Below, in pieces: positions 1 through 6,444 of a stretch of DNA of 6,444 nt. Position numbers and translations under genes: made by a program. Each line of letters starts with the position of its first letter. Position 1 is the stretch's first letter. The stretch is from Hyphomicrobiales bacterium. Lineage in GTDB: Bacteria; Pseudomonadota; Alphaproteobacteria; Rhodobacterales; Rhodobacteraceae. The DNA lies in assembly GCA_003558415.1 (NCBI GenBank), contig PWLT01000015.1:1-6444 (forward strand), read 5' to 3'. The notes below the pieces were generated by a model. It was not told the DNA's origin. It made no database searches and was given only the letters and a program-made list of their open reading frames with translations.

Positions 1-7
1 CTCTGAC

Positions 8-808
8 ATGGGCGCGCCGACCGGAACCGCCCGCGCGCCGCACCGCACCGCCTCTCTGAGGGCCACCCCACTGGGGGCCCTGCCGGTGGTTGTGGCGCTG
101 GCGATCGCGGCGCTGCTCGCGTTGAGCATTCCGGCCGCGGCGCAGGAGGTTACCATCGATCTCGGCGACGGGTCGTCGCTGTCGATGCGGGCGGTCCAGC
201 TGATGGTCCTGATCACCGTTCTGAGCCTTGTGCCCGGGCTGGCGATCATGATCACCTGCTTTCCCTTCATGGTCACGGTGCTCGCCATCCTGCGCCAGGC
301 GATCGGACTGCAGCAATCGCCGCCCAACATGCTGATCGTCAGCCTCGCGCTGTTCCTGACCTATTTCGTGATGGAGCCGGTTTTCACCGAGGCCTGGCAG
401 ACGGGCATCATCCCGATGCTGGACGGCGAGAGCGATGTCGAGGCGGCCTTCATGCACACGCTCGAGCCCTTCCGGCTGTTCATGGTAGCGCGGATCGAGC
501 CGGCGACCTTCGAGGCACTGGGCGCGCTGCGCCCGGATCAGGCGGATGCGCAACTGGCGCCGGATGCGGCGCTGTCGCTGCTCGTGCCCTCATTCCTGCT
601 CAGCGAGATCGCGCGGGCCTTCGAGATCGGCTTCCTGATCTTCCTGCCGTTCCTGATCATCGATCTCGTCGTGGCAGCGATCCTGATGTCGATGGGGATG
701 ATGATGGTCCCGCCGGCGATCGTCTCGCTGCCATTCAAGCTGTCCTTCTTCGTGGTCGCGGATGGCTGGACGTTGATATCGGGCGCGCTGGTCCGGGGGT
801 ACTTCTAG
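8..808 (+). CDS. fliP: Flagellar biosynthetic protein FliP (type III export gate)
   Basis: FliP is an inner-membrane component of the flagellar type III export gate, where it assembles with FliQ and FliR to pass rod, hook and filament subunits through the membrane. The 266-residue product has a hydrophobic N-terminal segment (about residues 24-45, ending IPAAAQE) that looks like the cleavable signal peptide known in FliP. Hydrophobic segments follow at about 63-95 and 107-123, then a soluble middle domain, then the family signature PSFLLSEIARAF (194-205) and IGFLIFLPFLIID (207-219). The run from 228 to 253 (SMGMMMVPP, SLPFK, ADGW) is also typical. Length is slightly above the usual 245 or so because of about 20 extra basic residues before the signal segment. 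ATG at 8 is the only start seen that keeps the signal peptide, but just seven bases precede it, so an earlier start cannot be excluded. A TGA at 4-6 could end an upstream, overlapping-operon gene. The C-terminus looks intact. Confidence 0.97.
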   Translation: MGAPTGTARAPHRTASLRATPLGALPVVVALAIAALLALSIPAAAQEVTIDLGDGSSLSMRAVQLMVLITVLSLVPGLAIMITCFPFMVTVLAILRQAIGLQQSPPNMLIVSLALFLTYFVMEPVFTEAWQTGIIPMLDGESDVEAAFMHTLEPFRLFMVARIEPATFEALGALRPDQADAQLAPDAALSLLVPSFLLSEIARAFEIGFLIFLPFLIIDLVVAAILMSMGMMMVPPAIVSLPFKLSFFVVADGWTLISGALVRGYF

Positions 809-819
809 GTGACGTCACC
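808..819. repeat. 12-bp perfect palindrome at the fliP stop
   Basis: GGTGACGTCACC is a perfect inverted repeat with no central spacer. It begins at the last base of the fliP TAG stop codon. With no loop it is a poor RNA hairpin, so a dimeric protein-binding site or an insertion/recombination scar is more plausible than a terminator. No function is assigned. It lies about 40 bases from the decayed transposase stretch that follows. Confidence 0.5.
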
Positions 820-858
820 ATCATCTGCTGCGATGAAAGGCCAGAGGTCGGCCTCCGG

Positions 859-960
859 GGGATCTGTGGACCGCTTGAAGATTTCGCAACGATGCGGTTG
901 CAGGCCCATTGCCTTCGATATCCGGCGGATTGTCGTATGCGACAAACCGGTCATCCCTCG
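859..960 (-). pseudogene. IS630-family transposase remnant
   Basis: On the minus strand this segment encodes MTGLSHTTIRRISKAMGLQP followed by HRCEIFKRSTDP. It closely resembles the helix-turn-helix end and linker of IS630/Tc1-mariner-type transposases, whose usual form is GLSHTTVxRIWxAFGLQPHRxExFKLSTDP. Only about 30 codons are recognisable. The flanking codons in the same open frame do not continue the transposase: on one side the frame runs out of phase into gcrA, and on the other it ends near the fliP stop. The DDE catalytic domain is absent, so this is a non-functional scar. No terminal inverted repeats or target duplication were identified. The match is from memory of the family pattern, not from a search. 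Confidence 0.62.
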
Positions 961-999
961 ACTAAGCGAGTTGCGCCGCAATGATGCTGCGAAATTCTG

Positions 1000-1015
1000 C
1001 TCCAGGTGACTGGAG
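1000..1015 (-). terminator. Small hairpin downstream of gcrA, weak terminator candidate
   Basis: CTCCAG and CTGGAG form a perfect 6-bp stem around a 4-base loop, 17 bases beyond the gcrA stop. On the minus strand the stem is followed by CAGAATTT, which has only a short T-run. It may be a weak 3' stem-loop or a partial terminator for gcrA. Its position next to the transposase remnant means it could equally be part of that scar. Confidence 0.3.
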
Positions 1016-1031
1016 ATTGCCCGGGCGAGGG

Positions 1032-1643
<612 letters not shown>

Positions 1644-1652
1644 GATCTCCTG

Positions 1653-1657
1653 CCTCC
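1653..1657 (-). promoter_or_regulatory. gcrA ribosome binding site
   Basis: GGAGG on the minus strand lies 9 bases upstream of the ATG at 1643. It decides the start against the much longer open frame extending to 1919. A second AGGAG at 1647-1651 is only 3 bases from the ATG and is probably too close to be the main site. Confidence 0.7.
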
Positions 1658-1725
1658 GGCTTGAGAGGGGGCCGCTTGCGTCGCCGTCGCGGCCGCGCCA
1701 CTCTCGACAATTCCCATTCACCACT

Positions 1726-1753
1726 ATTGTAAGCGCGAGCCGGTGAGATACAA
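1726..1753 (-). promoter_or_regulatory. Candidate gcrA promoter
   Basis: On the minus strand TTGTAT (1748-1753) and TACAAT (1726-1731) are separated by 16 bases and resemble sigma70 -35 and -10 boxes. The start point would fall near 1719, giving a leader of about 75 bases. No GANTC was seen in this intergenic region. The permease gene on the other strand must also be transcribed from here or from within gcrA, but no convincing plus-strand promoter was found. Confidence 0.4.
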
Positions 1754-1789
1754 GCCGCAGGCAACGAAGGCAAGCGCGGAGACAGGACC

Positions 1790-2596
1790 ATGAGCGCGAC
1801 CGACAAGGCGATGGGCGTGCGCCGCTTCGGGCGGGTGAACTGGATGGGCCTCTATACGCTTTCGGCGCGCGAGGTGCGCCGTTTCCTGGCCGTCTGGACC
1901 CAGACCCTGGCCGCACCACTGATCACCGCCGGGTTGTTCCTTGCGGTGTTCACGCTCGCCATCGGGCCGATTCGCGGCGAAATGATGGGCGTGCCCTTCA
2001 TCGAGTTTCTCGCCCCCGGCATCCTGATGATGAATGTGATTCAGAACGCCTTCGCCAACACTTCCTCCTCGATCGTCATCTCCAAGGTGCAGGGCAATAT
2101 CGTCGATACCCTGATGCCGCCGCTCTCGCCGGTGGAGCTGGTGCTGGGCTACCTTGCCGGCGGCATCGGGCGCGGGCTCTTCGTGGCCGCGGCGATCCTG
2201 ACCGGGATGATATTGACGCTGGGCATCGGCGTGGCGCATCCGCTATGGGTGGCGGTCTTCGTGCTGCTGGGCTCGGCCTTTCTCGGCGCGCTCGGCATCG
2301 CGGCGGCGATCCTGTCCAACAAGTTCGACCAGATCGCGGCGATCACCAATTTCGTCATCATGCCGCTGTCCTTCCTGTCGGGCACCTTCTATTCGGTCTC
2401 GACCCTGCCGCCGCTGATGCAGACGATCAGCTACGCAAACCCGGTCTTCTACCTGATCGATGGGGTGCGTTTCGGAATGATCGGTCAATCGGACGGCTCG
2501 CCCTGGCTTGGCCTTGGCGTGGTGAGCACCTCCACCCTCGCCGTGTGCATATTGTGCTGGTACTGGTTCCGCATCGGCTACCGCCTGAAGACCTGA
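1790..2596 (+). CDS. ABC-2 type transporter permease subunit
   Basis: This is an integral-membrane subunit of an ABC exporter, of the YadH/NodJ/DrrB-like class. The 268-residue product has a short cytoplasmic N-terminus and about six hydrophobic segments (roughly 41-60, 68-90, 126-147, 152-174, 184-200 and 240-260). Family landmarks include FLAPGILMMNVIQNAF (73-88), a cytoplasmic loop with DTLMPPLSPVELVLGY (106-121), and the ABC-2 signature FLSGTFYS followed by LPPLMQTISYANPVFYLIDG (195-225). It contains no nucleotide-binding domain, and no ATPase gene lies beside it in this window, although such permeases normally pair with an adjacent ATPase. The partner is therefore elsewhere or beyond the window, and the substrate cannot be told. 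ATG at 1790 is preceded by GGAG (1778-1781) at 8 bases. The gene is divergent from gcrA and convergent with rpmB. Confidence 0.93.
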   Translation: MSATDKAMGVRRFGRVNWMGLYTLSAREVRRFLAVWTQTLAAPLITAGLFLAVFTLAIGPIRGEMMGVPFIEFLAPGILMMNVIQNAFANTSSSIVISKVQGNIVDTLMPPLSPVELVLGYLAGGIGRGLFVAAAILTGMILTLGIGVAHPLWVAVFVLLGSAFLGALGIAAAILSNKFDQIAAITNFVIMPLSFLSGTFYSVSTLPPLMQTISYANPVFYLIDGVRFGMIGQSDGSPWLGLGVVSTSTLAVCILCWYWFRIGYRLKT

Positions 2597-2636
2597 GCGC
2601 GCGGGCGCATTGCGGCGCGGTGCGATGGCGCAACGC

Positions 2637-2661
2637 AAAAGACCCCGCCGACCGGGCGGGG
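2637..2661 (-). terminator. Rho-independent terminator of rpmB
   Basis: CCCCGCC (2643-2649) and GGCGGGG (2655-2661) form a perfect 7-bp GC stem with a 5-base loop. On the minus strand the stem is followed immediately by TCTTTTG (2636-2642), so it is a standard intrinsic terminator for rpmB, whose stop lies about 30 bases upstream. On the plus strand no T-run follows, so it would end permease transcription poorly on its own, although the stem lies between the two convergent genes. Confidence 0.85.
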
Positions 2662-2692
2662 CCTCACACAGGAACCGATCCGTGCGACCGGT

Positions 2693-2986
2693 TCAGGCTG
2701 CCGCGTCGGCTGCCGCCTTGGCGATATCGCGCTTGATCTTCTGTGCCTTGGGCGAGAGTTCCTCGTCCTTGGCCCGCGCCAGAAAGGCATCGAGCCCGCC
2801 GCGGTGATCGACCGTGCGCAGCGCCGCAGCCGAGATGCGCAGGCTGAAGGAGCGCCCCAGCGCATCCGACATCAGCGTGACGTCGTTGAGATTCGGCAGG
2901 AAACGCCGCCTCGACTTGTTGTTGGCGTGGCTGACATTGTTGCCACTCATCGGCCCCTTGCCGGTCAGTTCGCAGACGCGCGACAT
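2693..2986 (-). CDS. rpmB: 50S ribosomal protein L28
   Basis: L28 is a small protein of the large ribosomal subunit. The 97-residue product begins [20 protein letters not shown], the conserved L28 N-terminus, followed by [16 protein letters not shown] (21-36), a basic rRNA-binding stretch. The C-terminal half ([20 protein letters not shown], 48-67, and a Lys/Ala-rich tail to 97) is the extended form typical of alphaproteobacteria; enterobacterial L28 is about 78 residues. Only one cysteine (Cys5) is present, so this is the zinc-free type. AAGGA lies 8 bases before the ATG. The gene appears monocistronic: it has its own promoter at 3054-3082 and an intrinsic terminator at 2637-2661. rpmG, which partners rpmB in many bacteria, is not adjacent. 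Confidence 0.98.
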   Translation of the reverse strand: MSRVCELTGKGPMSGNNVSHANNKSRRRFLPNLNDVTLMSDALGRSFSLRISAAALRTVDHRGGLDAFLARAKDEELSPKAQKIKRDIAKAAADAAA

Positions 2987-3053
2987 GATCGTGATCCTTG
3001 TCCAGACATCCCTCGGCGACCGTGTTCCGGCGCGCCGTGCAATTCATCGCGCG

Positions 3054-3082
3054 GAACTACTGGGAATGGGGGCGAGCGTCAA
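3054..3082 (-). promoter_or_regulatory. rpmB sigma70-type promoter
   Basis: On the minus strand TTGACG (3077-3082) and TAGTTC (3054-3059) are separated by exactly 17 bases. The -35 box differs from the consensus TTGACA by one base. The predicted start near 3047 gives a leader of about 60 bases before the rpmB ATG. The promoter sits entirely in the gap between meaB and rpmB, supporting separate transcription of rpmB. Confidence 0.65.
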
Positions 3083-3084
3083 GC

Positions 3085-3089
3085 GATTC
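3085..3089. promoter_or_regulatory. GANTC (CcrM-type) site abutting the rpmB -35 box
   Basis: GATTC lies 2 bp upstream of the -35 hexamer of the rpmB promoter and overlaps the meaB stop codon (3088-3090). In alphaproteobacteria with CcrM and GcrA, methylated GANTC close to a core promoter is the GcrA-dependent activation signal, and gcrA itself is in this window. The motif is seen directly; its role at this promoter is inferred. Confidence 0.45.
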
Positions 3090-4086
3090 ATCCCGCGGCC
3101 TCGCCGGGCGACGCCTCCATCCCGGCGAGCACTTCGGCCGCCGCCGCACTCGGCGCAGCGCGCCCCGCCGCCACCGCCTCTCCCAGATCTGCCATCCGTG
3201 CGCGCGTGGCAGGGTGGTCACGCAGCTTTGCGAGCAGCCCCTCGCGCACCTCTTCCTCGAACCAGTGCCGCGCCTGCGCCGAGCGCCGCGCCTGCCAGTG
3301 CCCCTCGTCGCGGCGCCACTCGGCCAGCGCGGTGATCTCGGACCAGGCCTCCTCAAGCCCCGCCTCGGCCTGGGCCGAGACGCACAGCGCCTTGGGAAAG
3401 CCCTCCGGATCCTGCGGCCGGCGTCGCAACAGGCGCAGGGCGCCGGCGTAATCGGTGCGCGTGCGCTCGGCCGCTGGCTTCAGGTCGCCATCGGCCTTGT
3501 TGACGAGGATCAGATCGGCGGCTTCCATGATGCCACGCTTGACGCCCTGCAGCTCATCCCCGCCCCCCGGTGCGATCAGCAGCACGAAGACATCGGAGAG
3601 TTCGGCCACGACCGTTTCCGACTGGCCCACGCCCACCGTCTCGATCAGCACAAGATCGAAACCCGCGGCCTCGCACAGCGCCACGGCCTCGCGCGTGCGC
3701 CGGGCAACGCCGCCCAGATGCGTCTGGCTGGGGGAAGGGCGCACGAAGGCGCGCGGATCGCGCGCCAGCCGCGGCATGCGCGTCTTGTCCCCCAGGATTG
3801 AGCCGCCCGAGCGCGCCGAGGACGGATCGACCGCGAGCACCGCGACACGCAGCCCGCGCGCGGTGAGCATGGTGCCGAACGCCTCGATGAAGGTCGATTT
3901 GCCGACACCGGGCGTGCCCGAGAGCCCCAGCCGCAGCGCCTCGCGCCCGGGCGCGGCGACGCGCTCGAGCAGTTCGGTCGCCTGCGCCCGGTGATCGGCA
4001 CGGCGGCTCTCCACAAGGGTGATCGCGCGCGCAAGCGCACGCCGGTCTCCCGCGACAAGCTGCTGTGCAAGCTGTTCGACATCCAT
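3088..4086 (-). CDS. meaB: MeaB-type G3E GTPase, methylmalonyl-CoA mutase chaperone
   Basis: MeaB is a cytoplasmic P-loop GTPase that guards adenosylcobalamin loading and protects methylmalonyl-CoA mutase; the family was once annotated as an ArgK or LAO/AO transport kinase. The 332-residue product matches the usual length. Visible motifs are the Walker A loop GTPGVGKST (57-65), AVDPSS (85-90) with GGSILGDKTRM (94-104), the switch region IETVGVGQSE (148-157), PGGGDELQG (173-181) and the base-recognition motif NKAD (196-199). The C-terminal helical part (about 245-332) is the dimerisation arm. ATG at 4086 is chosen because MDVEQLAQQLVAGDRRALAR matches the family N-terminus; the open frame continues antisense into hrpB to 4629, but that extension has no family similarity. 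A GGAAGGG precedes the start by about 13 bases. The mutase genes are not in this window. A related chaperone role for another B12 mutase, such as ethylmalonyl-CoA mutase, is possible. Confidence 0.94.
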   Translation of the reverse strand: MDVEQLAQQLVAGDRRALARAITLVESRRADHRAQATELLERVAAPGREALRLGLSGTPGVGKSTFIEAFGTMLTARGLRVAVLAVDPSSARSGGSILGDKTRMPRLARDPRAFVRPSPSQTHLGGVARRTREAVALCEAAGFDLVLIETVGVGQSETVVAELSDVFVLLIAPGGGDELQGVKRGIMEAADLILVNKADGDLKPAAERTRTDYAGALRLLRRRPQDPEGFPKALCVSAQAEAGLEEAWSEITALAEWRRDEGHWQARRSAQARHWFEEEVREGLLAKLRDHPATRARMADLGEAVAAGRAAPSAAAAEVLAGMEASPGEAAG

Positions 4087-4120
4087 CCCGGCCGGACCCT
4101 TCCCGACACCCGCATCCGGT

Positions 4121-4158
4121 GGCCCTCTTGCCCGTTCGGGGCGCGCGGGGCAAGGGCC
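4121..4158 (-). other. Stem-loop in the meaB leader region
   Basis: CTTGCCC (4127-4133) and GGGCAAG (4148-4154) pair perfectly across a 14-base loop. GGCC (4121-4124) and GGCC (4155-4158) extend the stem past a 2-base bulge, giving 11 bp in all. The element lies 34 bases upstream of the meaB ATG and would be transcribed in the meaB leader if the promoter is further upstream. No T-run follows on the minus strand, so it is not an intrinsic terminator. Function is unknown. Confidence 0.35.
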
Positions 4159-4169
4159 GGGAAAGCCCG

Positions 4170-4210
4170 CCAGGTCGCTCGCGGCGCCCGAAGTAGGATC
4201 CAGGTCGCTC
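4170..4210. repeat. Two 11-bp direct repeats between meaB and hrpB
   Basis: CCAGGTCGCTC occurs at 4170-4180 and again at 4200-4210, with start points exactly 30 bp apart, about three helical turns. The repeats lie in the divergent intergenic region, so they could be a paired operator for either gene. They could also be chance in GC-rich DNA or a remnant of duplication. Confidence 0.45.
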
Positions 4211-4229
4211 CGCTCTGGTCTGCACCGGC

Positions 4230-4234
4230 GAATC
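4230..4234. promoter_or_regulatory. GANTC site upstream of hrpB
   Basis: GAATC lies 17 bases before the hrpB GTG and just 5' of GGATAAC, which contains a -10-like GATAAC (4239-4244). No good -35 box was found at the right spacing. As at 3085, it is a potential CcrM/GcrA site; only the motif is certain. Confidence 0.3.
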
Positions 4235-4251
4235 CGGGGATAACCTGCCGC

Positions 4252-6444
4252 GTGAGAGACGCACTTCCCATCGACCCGGTCCTGCCCGACCTGTGCGCGG
4301 CGCTTGACGGCGCGGGGCGCGCCGTGCTGCAGGCGCCGCCCGGCGCGGGCAAGACCACGCGCGTGCCGCTGGCGCTGCTGGAGGCGGGCGTAGAGGGGCG
4401 CATCGTCATGCTGGAGCCGCGCCGGCTGGCCGCCCGCGCCGCTGCCGAGCGCATGGCCGCGACGCTGGGCGAGCCCGTCGGGGCCACGGTCGGCTACCGC
4501 ATCCGGGGCGAAGCGAAAGTGTCGAAGGCCACGCGCATCGAGGTCGTGACCGAAGGCATCCTCACCCGCATGATCCAATCCGACCCAGCGCTGGGCGGGA
4601 TCGGTGCGGTAATCTTCGACGAGTTCCACGAGCGCTCGCTCAACGCCGATCTGGGCCTTGCCCTGACCTGGGAGGCGCGCGAGGCGCTGCGCCCCGATCT
4701 GCGGCTGGTGGTGATGTCGGCCACGCTCGATGCCGCCCCTGTGGCCGCGCTACTGGGCGATGCGCCGGTGATCACCGCGCAGGGGCGCAGCTTTGAGGTG
4801 GAGACCCGTTGGCTCGACCGACCGTTGAAGGCGGATGCACGTTTCGAGACTGCGGCGGCCGATCTGATCGCCCGCGCCTTGGCTGAAACCGAAGGCGGGG
4901 TGCTCGCCTTCCTTCCGGGCGCGGGCGAGATCCGGCGCGTGGAGGCAGCGCTCGACGGCAGGCTGCCGGACAGGTGCCGCATTTTCCCGCTATATGGCGC
5001 GATGGATTTCAAGGCCCAGCAGGCCGCCATCGCCCCGGCGGCGCAGGGGCGCAAGATCGTGCTTGCCACCGCCATCGCCGAGACCTCGCTGACCATCGAG
5101 GATGTGCGCGTTGTCGTCGATGCAGGCCGTGCGCGGCGGGCGCGGTTCGATCCGTCCTCGGGCATGTCGCGGCTGGTGACCGAGCGCGTCAGCCGCGCCG
5201 AGGCCGACCAGCGCCGGGGGCGCGCCGGGCGGGTGGCGCCGGGCGTCGCCTTCCGGATGTGGACGCGCGGCGAGGAGGGGGCGCTGCCCGCCTATGCCCC
5301 GCCCGAGATGGAAACCGCCGATCTGGCCGGGCTGGCGCTGGAACTGGCGGTCTGGGGCGCGCCCGAGGGGGCGGGGCTTGCCTTTCTGACGCCGCCGCCC
5401 GCCGGGCCGCTCGCGGAGGCGCGCGCGCTGCTATCGGGGCTGGGCGCGCTGGACGGCGCCGGCCGCGTCACCGATCATGGGCGTGCCATGTCGGCGCTGC
5501 CGCTGCATCCGCGCCTTGCCCATATGCTGCTGATCGCGGGGCGCGCGGCCGCGCCCCTTGCCGCCCTTCTGTCCGAGCGCGACCCGCTGCGCGGCGCGCC
5601 GGTTGATCTCTCGCTGCGCCTCAAGGCCGTGGCGGAGCCGCGCCGCTTTGCCGAGGACCACCCCCATACGCCGCATCGCGCCACCGTGGAGCGCATCCGT
5701 GCCGAGGCCAAACGCCTTGCCCGCCTCGCGCCCGAGCGGCCCGATCCGTCCGAGCCGCTCAGCACCGCCGGGATGGCCGCGCTCGCCTATCCCGACCGCA
5801 TCGGCCTGCGCCGCAAGGGCGAGGCGCCGCGCTGGGTGCTCTCGGGCGGCAAGGGGGCGGCGATGGATGAAAGCGACCCGCTGGCGGGCGCGCGGCTGAT
5901 CGTGGCCACCGATCTGGACGGGGATGCGCGCGAGGCGCGCATCCGTCAGGCAATCGCGATTTCGGAGGCCGAGTTGCGCCAGCTTTTCGGTGTGCACATC
6001 GCCTGGGCTGATCTCTGCGAATGGTCACGCCGCGCGCGTCATGTGCGCGCCCGCCAGCAGGAGCGACTCGGCGCATTGGTGCTCAATGACCGGATCTGGC
6101 ACGACGCACCGCCCGAGGCCGTGGCGCGCGCGGCGCTGGAGGGCGTGCGCGATCTGGGGCTGGAGGCCTGCGGCATGAGTGCCCGCGCGCGGCGGCTGCA
6201 GGCGCGGGTGGAGCTGCTGCGCGGGCAGGGCGCCGATCTGCCCGATTTCTCGGATGAGGGGCTGCTGGCGCGGGCCGAGGACTGGCTGCTGCCCTATCTC
6301 GCCGGCTGTCGCAGCGCCGAAGATCTGCGCGCGCTCGATCTTCATGATGCGCTGCGCGCGGCGCTGAGCCGCGCGCAGTTGCAACTTCTTGACCGGCTGG
6401 CGCCGGCGCAGTTCACCACGCCGCTGGGGCGCGAGATTCCCATC
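4252..6444 (+). CDS. hrpB: ATP-dependent helicase HrpB (3' end beyond the window)
   Basis: HrpB is a DEAH-box, RNA-helicase-like ATPase of proteobacteria whose physiological substrate is poorly known. The frame is open without interruption for 731 codons to the right edge. It has Walker A APPGAGKTT (28-36), LEPRRLAARAAAERMA (54-69), VTEGILTRMI (99-108), the DEFH Walker B box (123-126), the SAT motif (156-158), FLPGAGEI (220-227), ATAIAETSLTI (272-282) and the arginine-finger motif QRRGRAGR (320-327). A winged-helix/HA2-like region starts about 350 (ADLAGLALELAVWG). The HrpB-specific C-terminal domain ends at FTTPLGREIPI, a point about 80-90 residues before the usual end of this roughly 820-residue family. 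GTG at 4252 is chosen because the family begins LPIDPVLPDL just after it; no strong ribosome binding site is visible (GGGGA, about 12 bases upstream). The gene is divergent from meaB. Confidence 0.96.
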   Translation, partial: MRDALPIDPVLPDLCAALDGAGRAVLQAPPGAGKTTRVPLALLEAGVEGRIVMLEPRRLAARAAAERMAATLGEPVGATVGYRIRGEAKVSKATRIEVVTEGILTRMIQSDPALGGIGAVIFDEFHERSLNADLGLALTWEAREALRPDLRLVVMSATLDAAPVAALLGDAPVITAQGRSFEVETRWLDRPLKADARFETAAADLIARALAETEGGVLAFLPGAGEIRRVEAALDGRLPDRCRIFPLYGAMDFKAQQAAIAPAAQGRKIVLATAIAETSLTIEDVRVVVDAGRARRARFDPSSGMSRLVTERVSRAEADQRRGRAGRVAPGVAFRMWTRGEEGALPAYAPPEMETADLAGLALELAVWGAPEGAGLAFLTPPPAGPLAEARALLSGLGALDGAGRVTDHGRAMSALPLHPRLAHMLLIAGRAAAPLAALLSERDPLRGAPVDLSLRLKAVAEPRRFAEDHPHTPHRATVERIRAEAKRLARLAPERPDPSEPLSTAGMAALAYPDRIGLRRKGEAPRWVLSGGKGAAMDESDPLAGARLIVATDLDGDAREARIRQAIAISEAELRQLFGVHIAWADLCEWSRRARHVRARQQERLGALVLNDRIWHDAPPEAVARAALEGVRDLGLEACGMSARARRLQARVELLRGQGADLPDFSDEGLLARAEDWLLPYLAGCRSAEDLRALDLHDALRAALSRAQLQLLDRLAPAQFTTPLGREIPI

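Noticed and set aside
2672..2694. GAACCG/CGGTTC inverted repeat around the rpmB stop codon
   Set aside because: It has an 11-base loop and no T-run, and the much stronger hairpin with a T-tract immediately downstream explains termination.
2804..3801. Overlapping plus-strand open frames across rpmB and meaB
   Set aside because: They are antisense shadows with Arg/Ala/Pro-rich content. rpmB and meaB on the minus strand account for the coding signal.
4086..4251. Cobalamin riboswitch upstream of meaB, suggested by a B12-box-like GCCACCG on the minus strand
   Set aside because: Only one weak box match is present, the other conserved blocks of the class are not seen, and the leader is short for a full riboswitch.
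4087..4629. N-terminal extension of the meaB frame reaching into hrpB
   Set aside because: The extension is antisense to the conserved HrpB N-terminal helicase motifs and shows no MeaB-like sequence. The family N-terminus begins at 4086.
4974..6384. Several open frames of 60-210 codons overlapping hrpB on both strands
   Set aside because: The HrpB frame is continuous with all helicase motifs through this region; the others are by-products of high GC content.

Overview
The window looks like a chromosomal segment of a high-GC alphaproteobacterium. The strongest marker is a complete gcrA gene, a cell-cycle regulator essentially confined to that class. The long (97-residue) form of ribosomal protein L28, a MeaB GTPase and a flagellar export gene fit the same picture. 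The style resembles the Rhodobacterales or a near relative, but genus cannot be read from the sequence. Five genes are complete, one (hrpB) runs off the right edge, and one short stretch is a decayed transposase.

Layout, left to right. fliP (8-808, +) encodes the flagellar export-gate protein and is probably the end of a flagellar operon whose other genes lie to the left. The next 223 bases hold a 12-bp palindrome touching the fliP stop, a roughly 30-codon remnant of an IS630-type transposase on the minus strand, and a small hairpin beyond the 3' end of gcrA. gcrA (1032-1643, -) is divergent from an ABC-2 type permease gene (1790-2596, +), and they share a 146-base promoter region. A strong hairpin with a T-tract separates the permease from the convergent rpmB (2693-2986, -). 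Upstream of rpmB is a well-formed promoter, then meaB (3088-4086, -), also on the minus strand. meaB is divergent from hrpB (4252 to the right edge, +) across a 165-base intergenic region.

The genes do not form one pathway: motility export, cell-cycle transcription, membrane export, translation, B12-enzyme maintenance and an RNA-helicase-like protein sit side by side. One possible link is regulatory. GcrA acts with CcrM adenine methylation of GANTC. By eye I find only about six GANTC sites in the window, and two fall in the small non-coding fraction: one 2 bp upstream of the rpmB -35 box and one 17 bases before the hrpB start. I saw no CRISPR array, tRNA, rRNA, prophage, toxin-antitoxin or defence genes, and no undescribed multi-gene system. 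The observations worth a second look are regulatory or concern the IS scar.
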